A DNA stretch of 35,322 nucleotides from an uncultured Ignavibacteriales bacterium (GTDB lineage: Bacteria > Bacteroidota > Ignavibacteria > Ignavibacteriales > Melioribacteraceae): NCBI GenBank assembly GCA_947311785.1, contig CAMZLW010000008.1:1-35322 (forward strand), read 5' to 3'. Each line of letters opens with the position of its first letter. The first letter of the stretch is position 1. The position numbers and the translations under genes are program-made. Positions 33,129-35,322 of the stretch are shown here, in pieces. The notes below the pieces were generated by a model. It worked only from the letters and a program-made list of their open reading frames with translations. It did not search any database and was not told the origin of the DNA.

Positions 33129-35141
33129 TCATTTAATCAACTTTTGCAATTTTTCAATTTCATCTCGTAGGAATGTGGCTTTTTCAAATTCTAAATCTTT
33201 TGCTGCAGTTTTCATCTCTTCCGTCATTTCTTCAATGAGGTCTTGGCGTTGGTCGTTGCTCATATATTTAATAATTGGTTCTGCCACTTTTGTAAACGAT
33301 GCTTCTTCGAACTTATCCTTTTTACGCATATCTGCAATGGATGTAGATTGCATAATTTCATCGCGAGATTTGTAGATTGTTTCTGGAGTAATTCCGTGTT
33401 TCTTATTATATGCTTTTTGGATTTTTCTTCTTCGGTTAGTTTCGTCAATTGTTTTCTTCATCGATTTTGTAATTTTATCGGCATACATAATTACTAATCC
33501 GTGGGCATTACGTGCAGTTCTACCTGCAGTTTGCATTAAGGAGCGTTCACTTCTGAGGAAGCCTTCTTTATCGGCATCAATAATTGCAACGAGTGAAACC
33601 TCTGGTAAATCTAAGCCTTCGCGTAAAAGGTTAACTCCAATTAGAACATCAAAATCTCCGATACGCAAATTTCTAATAATTTCTACACGTTCAAGTGAAT
33701 CAATATCGCTGTGGATATATTTTACACGGACCGCAAGATTCTCTAAGTAGTCGGCTAAATCTTCTGCCATTTTTTTTGTAAGTGTTGTAACAAGTACACG
33801 TTCTTTTTTTGCTGCACGAGATCTTATTTCGCCAAGTAAATCATCAATCTGTGTTTTTATTGGGCGGATAACAATCTTGGGGTCGAGCAAGCCAGTTGGA
33901 CGAATAATTTGCTCAATATAAACTCCTTCGGTCTTTTCAAACTCGTAATCACCTGGAGTTGCTGATACATAAATTACTTGGTTTGTTAAGTTTTCATATT
34001 CATCAAATTTAAGTGGACGGTTATCTAAAGCAGATGGAAGGCGAAAACCATATTCCACTAAATTCATTTTCCGTGAACGGTCGCCGTTATACATTCCGCG
34101 TATTTGTGAAGCTGTAACGTGCGATTCGTCAATGATAAGTAGGTAATCCTTAGGGAAGTAATCAAAAAGGCACGAGGGACGTGAGCCTTCTGCACGTCCA
34201 TCCATGTGGCGTGAGTAGTTTTCAATTCCAGAGCAGTATCCAATTTCGCGCATCATTTCAATATCGTAGCGTGTGCGTTGCTCAAGGCGTTGGGCTTCAA
34301 CGTATTTTTCATCATCCCAAAAAGTTTGTAAGCGTTCTTTTAATTCTGCCTCAATAGTTTTTATTCCAGCATTAACCTGCTCTTTTGTTGTAACAAAATA
34401 TTTTGCAGGATAAATTGCAGCTGACTCAACCTCTTTTATAGTATCGCCAGTTAACGCATTTATTATTGAAACACGTTCAATTTCATCATCCCAAAACTCA
34501 ACACGTATTGCTTCTTCATATTGATATGCGGGAATTATTTCAATTACATCTCCTCTTGCTCGGAAAGTTCCTCGCGTAAATTCAACATCGTTGCGTGTGT
34601 AATAAATATCAATAAGTTTACGCATAAATTGTTTTCTATCAAGCTCATCACCTTTGCGAATAAAAGTAATTTGCTGTGCATATTGTTCTGGTGCACCAAT
34701 TCCGTAAATACAACTAACACTTGCAATAATTATTACATCGTTTCTTCCTTCAATTAAGGATGTTGTTGTTTTGAGGCGTAGCCTATCAATCTCTTCGTTT
34801 ACAGAAAAATCTTTTTCAATGTACAAATCGCGCTTAACAACATAAGCCTCTGGCTGGTAGTAATCGTAGTAGCTTATAAAAAATTCCACGGCATTATTGG
34901 GGAAGAAGGCTTTAAACTCAGAATAGAGTTGAGCCGCAAGGGTTTTGTTGTGTGATATTATTAGCGTTGGTTTATTTACGTTTGCAATTACATTGCTCAT
35001 TGTAAATGTTTTTCCACTACCAGTAACCCCTAATAGAACTTGATGTTTCTCACCATCAAGAACGCCTTTTGTAAGTTCTGCAATAGCTTGTGGTTGATCG
35101 CCAGAAGGTTTGTAATTTGAAACTAATTGAAATTTTTCCAT
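33129..35141 (-). CDS. uvrB: UvrABC system protein B, excinuclease subunit
   Basis: 670 residues from the ATG at 35141. A TTG at 35162 is in frame, but [20 protein letters not shown] is the usual UvrB opening. Walker A GVTGSGKT, the [11 protein letters not shown] beta-hairpin used for damage checking, [17 protein letters not shown] (motif II), [21 protein letters not shown] and the QTAGRTARN motif VI are all present. The C-terminal UVR domain ([20 protein letters not shown]) binds UvrC. Length is normal (about 660-680). UvrB verifies lesions delivered by UvrA and recruits UvrC in nucleotide excision repair. A minus-strand TATAAT (35194-35199) lies about 53 bases upstream, and the terminal repeat begins just beyond. 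Confidence 0.97.
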   Translation of the reverse strand: MEKFQLVSNYKPSGDQPQAIAELTKGVLDGEKHQVLLGVTGSGKTFTMSNVIANVNKPTLIISHNKTLAAQLYSEFKAFFPNNAVEFFISYYDYYQPEAYVVKRDLYIEKDFSVNEEIDRLRLKTTTSLIEGRNDVIIIASVSCIYGIGAPEQYAQQITFIRKGDELDRKQFMRKLIDIYYTRNDVEFTRGTFRARGDVIEIIPAYQYEEAIRVEFWDDEIERVSIINALTGDTIKEVESAAIYPAKYFVTTKEQVNAGIKTIEAELKERLQTFWDDEKYVEAQRLEQRTRYDIEMMREIGYCSGIENYSRHMDGRAEGSRPSCLFDYFPKDYLLIIDESHVTASQIRGMYNGDRSRKMNLVEYGFRLPSALDNRPLKFDEYENLTNQVIYVSATPGDYEFEKTEGVYIEQIIRPTGLLDPKIVIRPIKTQIDDLLGEIRSRAAKKERVLVTTLTKKMAEDLADYLENLAVRVKYIHSDIDSLERVEIIRNLRIGDFDVLIGVNLLREGLDLPEVSLVAIIDADKEGFLRSERSLMQTAGRTARNAHGLVIMYADKITKSMKKTIDETNRRRKIQKAYNKKHGITPETIYKSRDEIMQSTSIADMRKKDKFEEASFTKVAEPIIKYMSNDQRQDLIEEMTEEMKTAAKDLEFEKATFLRDEIEKLQKLIK

Positions 35142-35223
35142 CAGGCAAAATAGTGTGAGCAATGTTTACATTCAAGAAAAAATGATGTGTGGAATTATAT
35201 TTGGTGTTTATTTTTTAGAATAA

Positions 35224-35322
35224 TTTAACCCAAATTCAGCATTAGAAAAGCACAAATGCTGAATCGCTCAAGTTGGAGTAAGGGATGATAACAATAATCC
35301 ATTAACCTAAACGGTTATCATC
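35224..35322. repeat. Right-edge inverted copy of the two-hairpin repeat
   Basis: Reverse complement of 22-120 with two mismatches. In this copy the inner part of the first hairpin is perfect (GATGATAAC with GTTATCATC). The window ends within the element. It lies directly upstream of uvrB. Confidence 0.85.

Noticed and set aside
1-35322. 35-kb composite transposon or integrated element bounded by terminal inverted repeats
   Set aside because: There is no transposase, integrase or target duplication, the content includes housekeeping uvrB and recQ, and the repeats are hairpin-type intergenic elements. A contig break at repeats is simpler.

Overview
This is a low-GC bacterial window. It most resembles a member of the Bacteroidota/Chlorobiota group (Ignavibacteria- or Kapabacteria-like), although no rRNA or marker tree is available to settle this. 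The pointers are a carboxypeptidase-regulatory-like plus DUF5686 outer-membrane protein, several signal peptides ending in ..AQ/..GQ/..SQ, a TANFOR-like N-terminal domain, weak or absent Shine-Dalgarno sites at many genes, and a TAnnTTTG-type promoter element. No rRNA, tRNA, CRISPR array, integrase or transposase was recognised.

Layout. Left edge (1-120): one copy of a two-hairpin intergenic repeat. 213-2115 (+): a GT39-like membrane glycosyltransferase overlapping a GtrA-like flippase. 2285-4705 (-): a DUF5686-type outer-membrane protein. 4706-5040: a gene-free stretch with several hairpins. 5041-7587 (-): a tight three-gene operon of pilin-like proteins, all beginning Met-Gly and then a hydrophobic helix. 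7588-8207: a 620-base divergent intergenic region with short repeats. 8208-26160 (+): an 18-kb run of four secreted or envelope genes, comprising a 4063-aa giant protein, a protein of five fibronectin-III modules, a TPR protein and an outer-membrane beta-barrel candidate, followed by a hairpin terminator. 26394-27185 (+): two small unrecognised genes. 27276-28748 (-): a short RecQ helicase. 28930-33126 (+): a WYL regulator, a small membrane protein, a GNAT/YoaP acetyltransferase, a methyltransferase and a DUF4143 ATPase. 33129-35141 (-): UvrB. Right edge (35224-35322): an inverted copy of the left-edge repeat, identical at 97 of 99 positions.

How it may work together. The central 21 kb (5041-26160) looks like a dedicated surface-structure locus. 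On one strand lie three pilin-like proteins. Divergently from them lies a giant secreted protein built from two tandem repeats of about 730 residues with conserved cysteine pairs, a helical rod and Ig/FN3-like C-terminal modules. It is co-transcribed with a modular adhesion-type protein, a TPR scaffold and a predicted outer-membrane barrel. No known secretion machine (T9SS, autotransporter, T4P ATPases) is visible in the window, so how the giant protein is exported or anchored is open. This locus is the best candidate for an undescribed system. The right third is mostly ordinary housekeeping and stress genes.
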